A stretch of DNA of 64,000 nucleotides from positions 3,614 through 67,613 of the forward strand of contig JAAXXK010000008.1 of the NCBI GenBank assembly GCA_013334525.1, in the 5' to 3' direction. The notes beneath the pieces are model-generated. The model made no database searches. It was not told where the DNA came from and saw nothing but the letters and a program-made list of their open reading frames with translations. The position numbers and the translations under genes were made by a program. Shown here piece after piece: positions 8,097 through 16,722 of the stretch. Within the stretch, counting starts at the first letter, position 1, and each line of letters starts with the position of its first letter. Origin of the DNA: Chlorobiaceae bacterium (GTDB lineage Bacteria; Bacteroidota; Chlorobiia; Chlorobiales; Chlorobiaceae).

Positions 8097-8558
8097 TTAT
8101 TTCTGGATGCATTCGCCTTTTCCTGCACCCTGGCCGGCTCCCGATCCGGGCCTCATTGTCCCACTGGTATTCTGGTCCCAAACCCATGCGGCAACCGCAT
8201 TCAGTTCAGCTTCGTTGAGCGTAACGGGCGGCATCATTCCGAAGCGTACAATTGCCTGAGGATCGGCCAGTACCTTTTCCTTGGATGGAGATTTGATGAA
8301 GGCCGCCATTCGACTGATTCCCTCGGTTCGCGAAGAAATCTTCTGATGATAGCGGGCTGAAATCGGTACGATGGGTGGAGCCAGCTTTGGCGGAGGTGAT
8401 ATCGAATGGCAAACGCTGCAGTTTTTGTCGAAAACGGCTTTACCGTCGACGGCTGCCGAGGCGGTTTGGGGGAAGGTACCGGTCACTGACCCTGAAAGGC
8501 CTATAACAAGGCCGGTCAGGATAATTTTTTCTGCATTGTTCATGGTTCGTTCATTCAT
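8097..8558 (-). CDS. Small mono-haem c-type cytochrome, exported
   Basis: The protein has a hydrophobic N-terminal segment (IILTGLVIGLSG) ending in a signal-peptidase-like TASA-AVDG site, then one CXXCH haem motif (CSVCH) about 20 residues into the mature chain. A methionine in GMMPP further on is the likely sixth haem ligand, and the helix NAVAAWVW follows. The mature size is about 120 aa, typical of class I cytochromes c, with an extra Gly/Lys-rich tail. The start at 8558 (MNERTMNN) is chosen to place the signal peptide at the N-terminus; ATG 8543 is equally possible, and upstream ATGs would add an implausible leader. It probably carries electrons in the periplasm, but it does not look like the short soluble cytochrome c-555, and its partners are unknown. 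It is divergent from mtgA. Confidence 0.85.
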   Translation of the reverse strand: MNERTMNNAEKIILTGLVIGLSGSVTGTFPQTASAAVDGKAVFDKNCSVCHSISPPPKLAPPIVPISARYHQKISSRTEGISRMAAFIKSPSKEKVLADPQAIVRFGMMPPVTLNEAELNAVAAWVWDQNTSGTMRPGSGAGQGAGKGECIQK

Positions 8559-8768
8559 GGGTTTCTCAAAAAGGAGACTATTCCTTTCGATATCATCACG
8601 AAGGAAAATATAACCAATAAAAGGGTTCATCGCGCTGTCGATAAGGTTGGCAGGAATAACCCATCGAAGATGATACGCTTTTTCGGAAGGTATTATTGTT
8701 TTCATGGGGAGTCCTAAATAATTATACTTTCAGGACAGTATCGTCTTCAGGAACCGGACATTACCCCT

Positions 8769-9605
8769 ATGAAATTTCTCAGGAACGCCATTCTTCTTCT
8801 CGTGCTTTTTCTGGTTGTCGATGTGGCCAGATATGCTGTTTATCCAGACGTTTCGAGACTGGTCAAAACCAATCCCGGCAAAACCGCATTCATGGAGTAC
8901 CGGGAGGCCGAGTGGCGCAAGGAGGGCCTTGACAAGACCATCAGCCAGCGATGGGTGCCGCTGAAAAAGGTTTCGCCCGCGCTGGTCAAGGCGATCCTTA
9001 TCTCTGAGGACGACAAGTTCTGGAAGCATGATGGATTCGACTACGAGGCTATCGAGAGCGCCGTCGAAAAAAACATGAAAGCGGGAAAATTCAAGTTCGG
9101 GGGTAGCACCATCAGCCAGCAGCTTGCCAAGAACCTCTATCTTTCGCCCTCGAAGAATCCGATCCGGAAGGTCAAGGAGGCCATTCTTACCTGGCGTATC
9201 GAGCGTACGCTCTCCAAACGGCGCATTCTCGAACTCTATGTCAACATCGCCGAATGGGGTGATGGCATTTTCGGAATCGAGGAGGCCGCCCACCATTACT
9301 ACGGCACCAGTGCAGCCGGACTTTCCGCCGGCCAGGCCTCAAAGCTTGCGGCCGTGCTCCCGAATCCGATACGCTATATCCCGACCGGTTCGTCCCGTTT
9401 TGTGACAGCCCGTTCAAACCGTATTTATTCCATCATGGTGAAACGGGGGGTCGTTGTTCCCGATTTTCAGGAGGTGATGTCACCTGCCGATGGTCAGGGG
9501 GGCGCGCCTGCCGATTCCGTAGTCATAGGTATACCGCTCGATATGATCGACGCGGCAACAAAGCCTGACAGTACCAAAGGGGCAAAAAGCGAACCCGGCA
9601 ACTGA
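8769..9605 (+). CDS. mtgA: Monofunctional biosynthetic peptidoglycan transglycosylase
   Basis: Polymerises lipid II into glycan strands at the outer face of the inner membrane (GT51 family). There is one N-terminal membrane segment (FLRNAILLLVLFLVVDVARY) followed by the GT51 domain, with the family motifs EDDKFWKHDGFD (catalytic Glu), GGSTISQQLAKN, RKVKEAILTWRIE and ELYVNIAEWGDGIFGIEEAA. There is no transpeptidase domain, so it is MtgA rather than PBP1. It is 278 aa, slightly longer than typical MtgA because of a C-terminal tail of about 30 aa rich in Ala, Asp and Lys. It is followed by the convergent rubredoxin gene. Confidence 0.95.
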   Translation: MKFLRNAILLLVLFLVVDVARYAVYPDVSRLVKTNPGKTAFMEYREAEWRKEGLDKTISQRWVPLKKVSPALVKAILISEDDKFWKHDGFDYEAIESAVEKNMKAGKFKFGGSTISQQLAKNLYLSPSKNPIRKVKEAILTWRIERTLSKRRILELYVNIAEWGDGIFGIEEAAHHYYGTSAAGLSAGQASKLAAVLPNPIRYIPTGSSRFVTARSNRIYSIMVKRGVVVPDFQEVMSPADGQGGAPADSVVIGIPLDMIDAATKPDSTKGAKSEPGN

Positions 9606-9618
9606 TGGTCGCCGGGTT
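9592..9618 (+). terminator. Weak hairpin overlapping the mtgA stop
   Basis: AACCCGGC pairs with GCCGGGTT over an 11-nt loop that contains the mtgA stop codon. No T-run follows, so it is a weak candidate. Confidence 0.3.
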
Positions 9619-9686
9619 GATGCGAGTGGCATAAATCTTTTGTTCCGGCAGCAGCTTTTATTCTGCAGGTTCCGGCATGAACAGGT

Positions 9687-9845
9687 TTATGCTGGTTCGA
9701 AAAACGATTTGTCGACGCCGCAGACCGGACAAACCCAGTCATCAGGCAGATCTTCGAAAGCCGTTCCCGGCTCTATGCCGTTTTCTGTATCGCCGGAAGC
9801 GGGATCGTACTCATATCCACAAGGAACGCAGACCCATTTGCCCAT
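9687..9845 (-). CDS. Rubredoxin (52 aa)
   Basis: Small single-iron electron-transfer protein. Reading the minus strand from ATG at 9845 gives 52 residues starting [15 protein letters not shown] and containing VCPVCGVD, i.e. the two CXXC-G knuckles that ligate one Fe(Cys)4 centre, with the conserved aromatic core (YEYDP and DDWVCP). GAGGAG lies 8 bp before the start. The length is exactly that of classic rubredoxins. Green sulfur bacteria carry several rubredoxins, used in electron transfer and oxygen or peroxide detoxification; the neighbours here do not show which partner this one serves. Confidence 0.93.
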   Translation of the reverse strand: MGKWVCVPCGYEYDPASGDTENGIEPGTAFEDLPDDWVCPVCGVDKSFFEPA

Positions 9846-10055
9846 AATAGAATCTCCTCAATAAAGTTGATTTGGAAAGCCATTAACATGAAGAACATGA
9901 AGGATGTGCATCAATGAACCTCTTTCATGGGGAACATTTGTACACCTCGCCGTACTGTACTCATTAAAAGCATCATAGAGATAAAAAGTTCATTGATGCG
10001 GATTCCTCGTTAAAGATATGGAATCGAAGATTCCCAAAAAAAGCAGGAAAACAGG

Positions 10056-10466
10056 ATGAAATGGACACGTGCATTATCGGCATGGTTTGCGATCATGTCA
10101 CTCGAATCGGTAAGCGGAACCCTTCGCAGGCTTTATCTCGTGCCCGCGGCAGGTGAGCTTCGGGCGCATCAGATCGGCATGACGGTCGGTTGCGTCATTA
10201 TTTTTACCATCACCTGGTTCACCATCGACTGGATCGGGAGCTGTTCTTTCCGCACTCAGTTCAGGGTTGGCTTGCTATGGGTGTTTCTTACCATACTTTT
10301 TGAATCCGGCCTGGGGATTTTGTTTGGTTACGGTCCCGATCGAATCATTGCCGACTATGACCTTTCCCGTGGTGGCCTGATGGGGCTTGGCCTGATCTTC
10401 CTGCTCTTCGCTCCAGCGCTGGCGGCCTCATGGCGCGGCCATCTTCGAAACCGGAAACCAGTTTGA
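10056..10466 (+). CDS. Hypothetical four-helix membrane protein
   Basis: Not recognised as a named family. The 136 residues contain about four hydrophobic segments (ALSAWFAIMSLES; MTVGCVIIFTITWFTIDWIG; VGLLWVFLTILFESGLGILFG; GLMGLGLIFLLFAPALAASW), so it is an integral inner-membrane protein. An AGGAAAAC stretch before the ATG could be the ribosome binding site. It is flanked by the rubredoxin gene and the end of amrB, with no operon partner. Confidence 0.7.
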   Translation: MKWTRALSAWFAIMSLESVSGTLRRLYLVPAAGELRAHQIGMTVGCVIIFTITWFTIDWIGSCSFRTQFRVGLLWVFLTILFESGLGILFGYGPDRIIADYDLSRGGLMGLGLIFLLFAPALAASWRGHLRNRKPV

Positions 10467-10611
10467 GCGGTTGTTTATTTTGTTTGAATAATGAGGATGC
10501 TTCCATGATGTGCATGGTGCATCTGCAAGGTCGATCCCGATTACCAGTGCGGGTGGCAAGGAAATGAAGGCTTTACCGATGCGATCGAAAAGTGCAGGAG
10601 GCGTTTTCGTG

Positions 10612-11460
10612 TTAATGGAATGCGATCGCCCCGTATCCTACAACTGCAGAACGGTCGTCATGGTCGGCATCTCCGCTGTTCTGGTACGAAATCTCTTCTG
10701 CCACCCATCCGAACCTTCTGCCGATTTCGAGTACGGTTTTGACGGCATCGGGGCTGCAGTATGTAGAGATGGCTCCGTTGATACCCCTTTTCCTTACATC
10801 CTTTTCATGTTGTTCAAGCCCGTCGATATCCATTTTCACCATATGGTCGAGCGTTGTCCGGTCGATGCTCCTTGCATCAAGGTACGAAGGGTAGTGCGAA
10901 AGGTCGGTGCTTGCCACGACAAGGTCTTCGGTGGTCATGACCGATAGCAGGTAATCTGCGGCCCTGCGGCAGACGTCCGGCTTGTTCCGCCCGAAAAGTA
11001 CCGGCAGGATTGAAAAGCCCGGTTTGAGCGAGTGCTGAAGGAACGGAAGCTGGACTTCAAGGACATGGTCGCAGTGGTGGGCAATGTCGAGTTTGTGGAA
11101 CAGCCCAGGGTCGAGATCGATCAACCGGCTTCCCATAGCATGGTCAACGGGAACCGTTCCGAAGGGTGAGTGCCATGATTCGTGCAGATCGATGGTGATG
11201 CCTTCGAACAGGTAGGAGTGGGCGTTTCCAAGGAGGATTACCGTCCGGAAGCTGCGTCCTTCGATGGATTTGAACGCATCTGCGGATACGGTGCCGCTGT
11301 ACCGGTATGCGGCATGAGGCACAATGAGCGCCCTGGGGGTGTTCATTCCCGGACGCTGGTGCGCATTATGGAAAAGATCTGTGAGCATGGCATTGAGTTC
11401 CCCGGCATCAGACGGGTAGAACTCTTCAGCAACAGCGGGATAACGGACTCTTTTATTCAT
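10612..11460 (-). CDS. amrB: AmmeMemoRadiSam system protein B (MEMO1 family)
   Basis: Memo-like protein, structurally related to extradiol dioxygenases, part of the poorly understood AmmeMemoRadiSam set. The start at 11460 gives MNKRVRYPAVAEEFYPSDAGEL, the expected N-terminus (RxPAVAGxFYP type); the 17 extra upstream residues are unsupported. Family signatures visible are PRALIVPHAAYRYSG, ILLGNAHS, ATDLSHYPSYLDA and YCSPDAVKTVLE; the histidines are candidate metal ligands. It starts 11 bp after the amrS stop, so it is the last gene of dapF-amrS-amrB. The third usual partner, AmrA (AMMECR1 family), is not in the window. Confidence 0.9.
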   Translation of the reverse strand: MNKRVRYPAVAEEFYPSDAGELNAMLTDLFHNAHQRPGMNTPRALIVPHAAYRYSGTVSADAFKSIEGRSFRTVILLGNAHSYLFEGITIDLHESWHSPFGTVPVDHAMGSRLIDLDPGLFHKLDIAHHCDHVLEVQLPFLQHSLKPGFSILPVLFGRNKPDVCRRAADYLLSVMTTEDLVVASTDLSHYPSYLDARSIDRTTLDHMVKMDIDGLEQHEKDVRKRGINGAISTYCSPDAVKTVLEIGRRFGWVAEEISYQNSGDADHDDRSAVVGYGAIAFH

Positions 11461-11471
11461 GGTTAACGGGC

Positions 11472-12479
11472 TCAGTCTTTTATGGGTGAAAGTGCTTTGC
11501 ATGAAGGGCATGCCCCTGTCGCATCGTACCTCACTGCAGAAGGATGACCGAGCATTTTACGTCTGGATACCAGCTTTTTGCCACAATACCTGCAGACGGT
11601 GTCATCTTGAGCAGTTCCTGAATATACATATAACAATCCTGCGTTTCGACCAATGGTTCCTGCAGACGCAAGTGCGGCGGCATTTGAGGCTGGGCTCTCC
11701 TCCGGTTTCCCTGAAATCCGAGGGTGAAACGGGATCGGGTGCCAGGGGATTTCAGGGCCGAGATCCCGGGCAATAAACCCGGCAAGCCGTTCGAGCATGG
11801 CCGGACTGTCCGAATGGCCGGCAGTGATCGGAGTCGTGATTTCAAGGTGAACTCCGTTTGCGTAGATATACCGGAGGTTTTCGAGTACCGGTTCCACGCG
11901 GGCTCCACAGATTCGCCGGTAATAAGCATCGTCCATCGACCTGAGATCGATGTTGATCGCGTCGAGCCATGGTAAAATTGCATCCAGGCAGTTTGTCGAC
12001 ATGTATCCGTTGCTCACCCAGATGTTTCTGAGCCCGGCATTTCTGGCCAGCCTCATGATTTCAAGCGCATATTCAGCAAAGATGGTCGGTTCGGAACGGG
12101 AGCAGGAGATCGAAGAGCATCCTGCCTTAATGGCGTTTTCGACAATCTGCCCGGGAGAGGTGAAGGGGATGTCAACCTCGTCCCGGCCGGATCGGCTTGA
12201 CTCCAGGTTCAGGCAGTCGGCAGAGGTGAAGTTGCAGCCGGGAGTACCGAACGCCCATGTACTGGTGCCCGGCTTGAAATGGTAGAGGGGCAGTTGCTCG
12301 ACAGGCTCGCCCGTCTGGGCGAGAGCATGGCCGAAACTCAGCGAACAAAGCCGGCCATCGACGATCCTGCGCACCCGGCACAGGCCGCTCCGATCCGGCC
12401 TGATGCGGCAGTAGTGCCGGCAGAGGTCGCACTGGAGCGTCCCGTCCGAAGCTTCATGATAGAATCCTGCCGCGTGCAT
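11472..12479 (-). CDS. amrS: AmmeMemoRadiSam system radical SAM protein, cluster motif altered
   Basis: The 335-aa protein has the AmrS layout: an N-terminal cysteine region (CDLCRHYCRIRPDRSGLC, residues 17-34) and a radical SAM barrel. The CX3CX2C motif that binds the [4Fe-4S] cluster reads C82-NFT-S86-AD-C89: the middle cysteine is Ser (codon TCT at 12222-12224). The next residues (CLNLE) also differ from the usual CQNWE, and a usual SIAYTYNEP-like stretch reads SISCSRSEP. Radical SAM chemistry is therefore probably impaired unless C85-C90-region residues or another ligand substitute. It sits 12 bp downstream of dapF and 11 bp upstream of amrB. A sequencing error could explain S86 but not the neighbouring drift. 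Confidence 0.85.
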   Translation of the reverse strand: MHAAGFYHEASDGTLQCDLCRHYCRIRPDRSGLCRVRRIVDGRLCSLSFGHALAQTGEPVEQLPLYHFKPGTSTWAFGTPGCNFTSADCLNLESSRSGRDEVDIPFTSPGQIVENAIKAGCSSISCSRSEPTIFAEYALEIMRLARNAGLRNIWVSNGYMSTNCLDAILPWLDAINIDLRSMDDAYYRRICGARVEPVLENLRYIYANGVHLEITTPITAGHSDSPAMLERLAGFIARDLGPEIPWHPIPFHPRISGKPEESPASNAAALASAGTIGRNAGLLYVYSGTAQDDTVCRYCGKKLVSRRKMLGHPSAVRYDATGACPSCKALSPIKD

Positions 12480-12491
12480 CCCGTATAATTC

Positions 12492-13286
12492 CTAAATGGT
12501 TATCGTCCCCTGGTAAACCGTTCTGGCAGGGCCTTCGAGATAAATTTCATCCATTTCGTCGTTGAACCCGACTTCGAGGATGTCTCCGCTCCTGACCTTC
12601 ACACTGACAGGGGAAGATGCGACCAGCCCCAGCCGGTGGCTCATCAGCGCACAGGCGACCGCTCCTGTTCCGCAGGCGAGGGTCTCGTCTTCCACGCCGC
12701 GTTCGAAAGTCCTTACGCTGATGCTGTCAGGTGCCGTTACCTGAACGAAATTAACGTTTGTGCCTTCGGGAAAATAGTCCTTTCTGTGCCGGATTGATTT
12801 ACCTTCGCCGTAGACGTCCACTTCGTCGAGCCCTTCGGTATAAATGATCACATGCGGCGATCCGGTATTGACAAAATGGCAGGGCCAGTCACCGATCTGC
12901 AGGCCGCTTCTGAAGTCGGAAGGGGGAAGCATGTGTAGCCTGACGGTCTCCTCGTCGGTCACGTCGGCTTCGTAGCGACCTGAACCGGCTTCGAAAACAT
13001 AACGCTCTCCGAAAGGCGTGATGCCTATCATGAATGCGAAGTAGACGGCGCACCGGCCGCCGTTGCCGCACATCGATCCGGGAAAACCGTCGGCGTTGTG
13101 GTAATTCATCCTGAAGTCGCCGTTATCGGTATTTTCGATGAGGATCAGTCCATCGGCCCCGATCCCTGTCCTTCTGGTGCACATGGCACGGATCTGCTCA
13201 TGGTCGAGGTTTATTCGACCCCTCAGGTTGTCGATAACGATGAAATCGTTTCCTGCACCCGACATTTTTGTGAAATTGATTTGCAT
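12492..13286 (-). CDS. dapF: Diaminopimelate epimerase
   Basis: Converts LL- to meso-diaminopimelate for lysine and peptidoglycan synthesis, in the cytoplasm, without a cofactor. The start at 13286 (MQINFTKMSGAGNDF) is the conserved N-terminus; the frame runs 13 codons further upstream without support. The protein is 264 aa. Both catalytic cysteines are visible: SMCGNGGRCA and TLACGTGAVACA. First gene of the minus-strand operon with amrS and amrB; the link to those two genes is positional only. Confidence 0.97.
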   Translation of the reverse strand: MQINFTKMSGAGNDFIVIDNLRGRINLDHEQIRAMCTRRTGIGADGLILIENTDNGDFRMNYHNADGFPGSMCGNGGRCAVYFAFMIGITPFGERYVFEAGSGRYEADVTDEETVRLHMLPPSDFRSGLQIGDWPCHFVNTGSPHVIIYTEGLDEVDVYGEGKSIRHRKDYFPEGTNVNFVQVTAPDSISVRTFERGVEDETLACGTGAVACALMSHRLGLVASSPVSVKVRSGDILEVGFNDEMDEIYLEGPARTVYQGTITI

Positions 13287-13632
13287 AGTGTTTTTCTGAA
13301 CCCTGTTTATTCTGTTAATTACCACAATTGCCGGAGTGCCGGGTGCGGTGGCGCAAAAGAGCGCAATGTCTGTAATGCCCTTCTTGCGGCGGTGATAGAG
13401 GGCAAAAAACTTTACTATTAAATAAATTTTCTTATTTTATTTACTACTGTTGCAGGGTAATTATTTTACTAAATTATCATGTAAGACTGTTTTTTCCGGA
13501 ATGTCTCCTGCCTCATCAGCAACAGATAAACGTTGCGGATGAGTGTTGAATGGTCGTGATTGATGGAGACGCGTTACCGGTTTTTTCGGTTTCTTCAACC
13601 TGAAAATACGTCCAAACAAAGGAGAGAATACA
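13287..13632. other. Divergent intergenic region dapF / pscA with pscA leader
   Basis: No gene is seen. The middle (about 13410-13490) is very AT-rich and should hold the pscA promoter. The pscA leader contains an imperfect stem with arms TTTTCGGTT and AACCTGAAAA (about 13584-13606), similar to 5355-5376. A Shine-Dalgarno AAAGGAGAG precedes the pscA ATG. Confidence 0.5.
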
Positions 13633-15828
13633 ATGGCTGAACAAGTGAATCCCGCAGGGGTCAAGCCGAAGGGGACGGTACCTCCTCCAAAGGGGAATGT
13701 ACCAGCTCCAAAGGCAAATGGCGCGCCAGGCGGAGCATCGGTCATTAAAGAGCAGGATGCCGCCAAGATGAGACGTTTTCTGTTCCAGCGAACAGAAACA
13801 CGCTCGACGAAGTGGTACCAGATTTTTGATACCGAAAAAGTCGATGACGAACAGGTGGTGGGTGGCCATCTCGCCCTGCTCGGAGTGCTCGGCTTCATCA
13901 TGGCGATTTACTACCTTTCGGGCATCCAGGTTTTTCCCTGGGGAGCTCCCGGTTTCCACGACAACTGGTTTTATCTGACCATCAAGCCGCGAATGGTTTC
14001 GCTTGGAATTGATACTTACAGTACCAAAACCGACGATCTCGCATTTGCCGGCTCCAAGCTCATCGGTTGGGCGCTGTTTCACTTTATTTCCGGTTCCATC
14101 CTGCTCTTCGGCGGTTGGCGCCACTGGACTCACAACCTGACCAACCCGTTCACCGGTCGTGCAGGTAACTTCCGTGATTTCAGGTTCCTTGGTGTGTTCG
14201 GTGACGCGGTTTTCAGCGGTACCAGCGCCAAGTCCTACAAAGAAGCGCTTGGGCCACACGCCGTCTACATGTCGCTGCTTTTCCTTGGCTGGGGCCTTCT
14301 GATGTGGCTTGTGCTCGGGTTTGCTCCGATTCCAAACTTCCAGACGATCAACTCCGAAACCTTCATGTCATTCGTGTGGTTCGTGGTTTTCTTCGCCCTG
14401 GGTATCTACTGGTGGAACAATCCCCCGAATGCGGCCATTCACCTGAACGACGACATGAAAGCCGCTTTCTCGGTCCACCTGACCGCAATCGGCTACATCA
14501 ACATCGCTCTCGGTGTCATCGCTTTCGTGGCCTTCCAGCAGCCGTCGTTCGCTCCTTACTACAAAGAGCTCGACAAGCTTGTATTCTACATTTATGGCGA
14601 GCCTTTCAACCGCGTAAGCTTCAACTTCGTTGAGCAGGGCGGCAAAGTAATCTCAGGATCGAAAGAGTTTGCCGAGTTCGCTCCCTATGCCATTCTGCCA
14701 AGGAACGGTGAAGCTTTCGGTATGTCGAGGGTTGTGACCAACCTTATTACCTTCAACCACATCATCTGCGGTGTGTTGTATGTGTTTGCCGGTGTCTACC
14801 ATGGTGGTCAGTACCTCCTCAAGATCCAGCTCAACGGCATCTACAACCAGATCAAGTCGATCTGGATCACCAAGGGCCGCGACCAGGAAGTCCAGGTCAA
14901 GATCCTCGGTACCGTTATGGCTCTCTGCTTCTCGACGATGCTTTCCGTTTATGCTGTTATCGTATGGAACACGATCTGCGAGCTGAACCTTTTCGGAACG
15001 AACATCATGATGTCGTTCTACTGGCTGAAACCTCTGCCGATATTCCAGTGGATGTTTGCCGACCCGAGTATCAACGACTGGGTTATGGCCCACGTTATTA
15101 CCGCCGGTTCGCTCTTCTCGCTGATCGCGCTTGTCCGTATCGCTTTCTTCGCACACACATCTCCGCTGTGGGATGATCTCGGCCTCAAGAAGAACTCCTA
15201 CTCGTTCCCGTGCCTCGGTCCGGTATACGGTGGTACCTGCGGCGTGTCCATTCAGGATCAGCTCTGGTTTGCCATGCTCTGGGGTGTCAAGGGTCTTTCC
15301 GCAGTCTGCTGGTACATTGACGGCGCATGGATTGCCTCGATGATGTACGGTGTGCCTGCTGCCGATGCAAAGGCCTGGGATTCGATCGCGCATCTGCATC
15401 ATCACTATACGTCGGGTATCTTCTACTACTTCTGGACTGAGACGGTGACGATCTTCTCGAGCTCGCACCTGTCGACCATCCTCATGATCGGTCACCTGGT
15501 GTGGTTCATCAGCTTCGCTGTATGGTTCGAGGATCGCGGTTCCCGTCTTGAAGGTGCTGACGTCCAGACCCGCACCGTCCGCTGGTTGGGCAAGAAGTTC
15601 CTCAACAGGGATGTGTCGTTCAGGTTCCCGGTTCTGACGATTTCGGACTCCAAGCTTGCCGGTACGTTCCTGTACTTTGGCGGTACCTTCATGCTGGTGT
15701 TCCTGTTCATTGCCAACGGCTTCTATCAGACCAACTCGCCACTGCCTCCGCCAGTCAGCCACGCAGCTGCATCAGGGCAGCAGATGCTGGCCCAGGTGGT
15801 TGATATGCTGATGAAACTGATTGCGTAA
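13633..15828 (+). CDS. pscA: Photosystem P840 reaction-centre core protein PscA
   Basis: Core polypeptide of the homodimeric type I reaction centre of green sulfur bacteria; it binds the P840 special pair, the accessory chlorins and, shared across the dimer, the FX iron-sulfur cluster. It is 731 aa, with a Lys/Pro-rich N-terminal tail (about 1-40) and then many hydrophobic membrane helices (11 in the family). The FX motif CLGPVYGGTC is at residues 527-536 (Cys527 and Cys536), so each monomer supplies two ligands. His-rich helices such as HLHHHYTSG are candidate pigment ligands. Preceded by AAAGGAGAG and followed by pscB after a strong hairpin. Confidence 0.98.
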   Translation: MAEQVNPAGVKPKGTVPPPKGNVPAPKANGAPGGASVIKEQDAAKMRRFLFQRTETRSTKWYQIFDTEKVDDEQVVGGHLALLGVLGFIMAIYYLSGIQVFPWGAPGFHDNWFYLTIKPRMVSLGIDTYSTKTDDLAFAGSKLIGWALFHFISGSILLFGGWRHWTHNLTNPFTGRAGNFRDFRFLGVFGDAVFSGTSAKSYKEALGPHAVYMSLLFLGWGLLMWLVLGFAPIPNFQTINSETFMSFVWFVVFFALGIYWWNNPPNAAIHLNDDMKAAFSVHLTAIGYINIALGVIAFVAFQQPSFAPYYKELDKLVFYIYGEPFNRVSFNFVEQGGKVISGSKEFAEFAPYAILPRNGEAFGMSRVVTNLITFNHIICGVLYVFAGVYHGGQYLLKIQLNGIYNQIKSIWITKGRDQEVQVKILGTVMALCFSTMLSVYAVIVWNTICELNLFGTNIMMSFYWLKPLPIFQWMFADPSINDWVMAHVITAGSLFSLIALVRIAFFAHTSPLWDDLGLKKNSYSFPCLGPVYGGTCGVSIQDQLWFAMLWGVKGLSAVCWYIDGAWIASMMYGVPAADAKAWDSIAHLHHHYTSGIFYYFWTETVTIFSSSHLSTILMIGHLVWFISFAVWFEDRGSRLEGADVQTRTVRWLGKKFLNRDVSFRFPVLTISDSKLAGTFLYFGGTFMLVFLFIANGFYQTNSPLPPPVSHAAASGQQMLAQVVDMLMKLIA

Positions 15829-15834
15829 CATAAC

Positions 15835-15862
15835 GGTCGAAGGGGCAAATGCCCCTTCGACC
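15835..15862 (+). promoter_or_regulatory. Strong intercistronic hairpin between pscA and pscB
   Basis: GGTCGAAGGGGC pairs perfectly with GCCCCTTCGACC across a 4-nt loop, 7 bp after the pscA stop. Only TTCTT follows, so it is more likely an RNA stabiliser or partial terminator setting the pscA:pscB ratio than a full terminator (inference). Confidence 0.75.
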
Positions 15863-15912
15863 TTCTTGAGCAATAACGTTTACCACGTAAAAAATTAGAG
15901 AGGGGGGTTTTT

Positions 15913-16692
15913 ATGGCCGAACCTGTAGAAAATAAAAACCAGGTACCTGAACCGGCGGCTAAAGCGGCTCCTAAAGGCGCTCCACCTGCACCGAAAGCCG
16001 GCGGGCCGGTAGCTCCGAAAGCGGGAGCTCCAGCAGCGCCGAAAGCTCCGGCTGCACCGAAAACGGCGGCTCCGGCTGCCAAACAGTCCGGAAAGGGCAG
16101 GCTTGAACCGTTGAATGTAACGCTTGGACGTTCAGGCGTCAGGCAGGAATCTGCTCTTCCTTATGTCAAGCCGGCCGCTGCCAAACCAGCTCCTGGCGCT
16201 GCACCTGCAGCCAAGGGTGCTCCGGCCGCGAAAGGCGCTCCAGCAGCGAAAGGTGCTCCAGCCGCCAAGGGTGCTCCGGCACCAGCAGCAAAAGCTGCTC
16301 CTGGCGCTCCTGCAGCAACCGCGCCAAAGGCAGCACCAGCAGTCGCCGCTGCTCCTGTAGCAAAAAAAGCAGAGCCACGCGCCAAGAAGCATTACTTCAT
16401 TCTTGAAAATCTTTGTGTAGGCTGCGGCCTTTGCCTCGACAAGTGTCCGCCCAAGGTCAATGCCATAGGATACAAGTTCTATGGTGACGTTCAGGAAGGC
16501 GGGTTCCGATGCTACATCGACCAGGTTGCATGCATTTCATGTTCAGCATGTTTCTCTGGTGATGAATGTCCTTCGGGTGCTCTTCTGGAGGTTCTCCCTG
16601 ATGGAGAGGTCCTTGACTTCAGCTTCACTCCTCCTGAAAGACTTGATTTCGATCTTCGATTCCTGCACAGATTCCATCGTGAGGTCAGGTAA
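15913..16692 (+). CDS. pscB: Reaction-centre iron-sulfur protein PscB (FA/FB)
   Basis: Cytoplasmic-side subunit that carries the two [4Fe-4S] clusters FA and FB and passes electrons from FX to ferredoxin. The 259-aa protein has a long Ala/Pro/Lys-rich N-terminal half (about 1-155), including four APAAKG units, then a bacterial ferredoxin-like domain with CVGCGLCLDKCP and CISCSACFSGDECP. The start is fixed by an AGAGAGGGGGG Shine-Dalgarno sequence. It lies 84 bp after pscA, in the same operon, and is followed by a strong terminator. The basic N-terminal extension is typical of Chlorobi PscB and is expected to anchor the subunit on the complex. Confidence 0.97.
   Translation: MAEPVENKNQVPEPAAKAAPKGAPPAPKAGGPVAPKAGAPAAPKAPAAPKTAAPAAKQSGKGRLEPLNVTLGRSGVRQESALPYVKPAAAKPAPGAAPAAKGAPAAKGAPAAKGAPAAKGAPAPAAKAAPGAPAATAPKAAPAVAAAPVAKKAEPRAKKHYFILENLCVGCGLCLDKCPPKVNAIGYKFYGDVQEGGFRCYIDQVACISCSACFSGDECPSGALLEVLPDGEVLDFSFTPPERLDFDLRFLHRFHREVR
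16201..16272 (+). repeat. 18-bp tandem repeat in pscB (APAAKG x4)
   Basis: Four consecutive 18-bp units, each encoding Ala-Pro-Ala-Ala-Lys-Gly, differing mainly at third codon positions. A likely site of slippage-driven length variation in the PscB N-terminal extension. Confidence 0.8.
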
Positions 16693-16722
16693 GCAAAACC
16701 TGTCGATCTGGTCAATTGAGAC

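Noticed and set aside
14653-15762. Minus-strand open frame (369 aa) opposite pscA
   Set aside because: Shadow of pscA; lacks start signals and family features.
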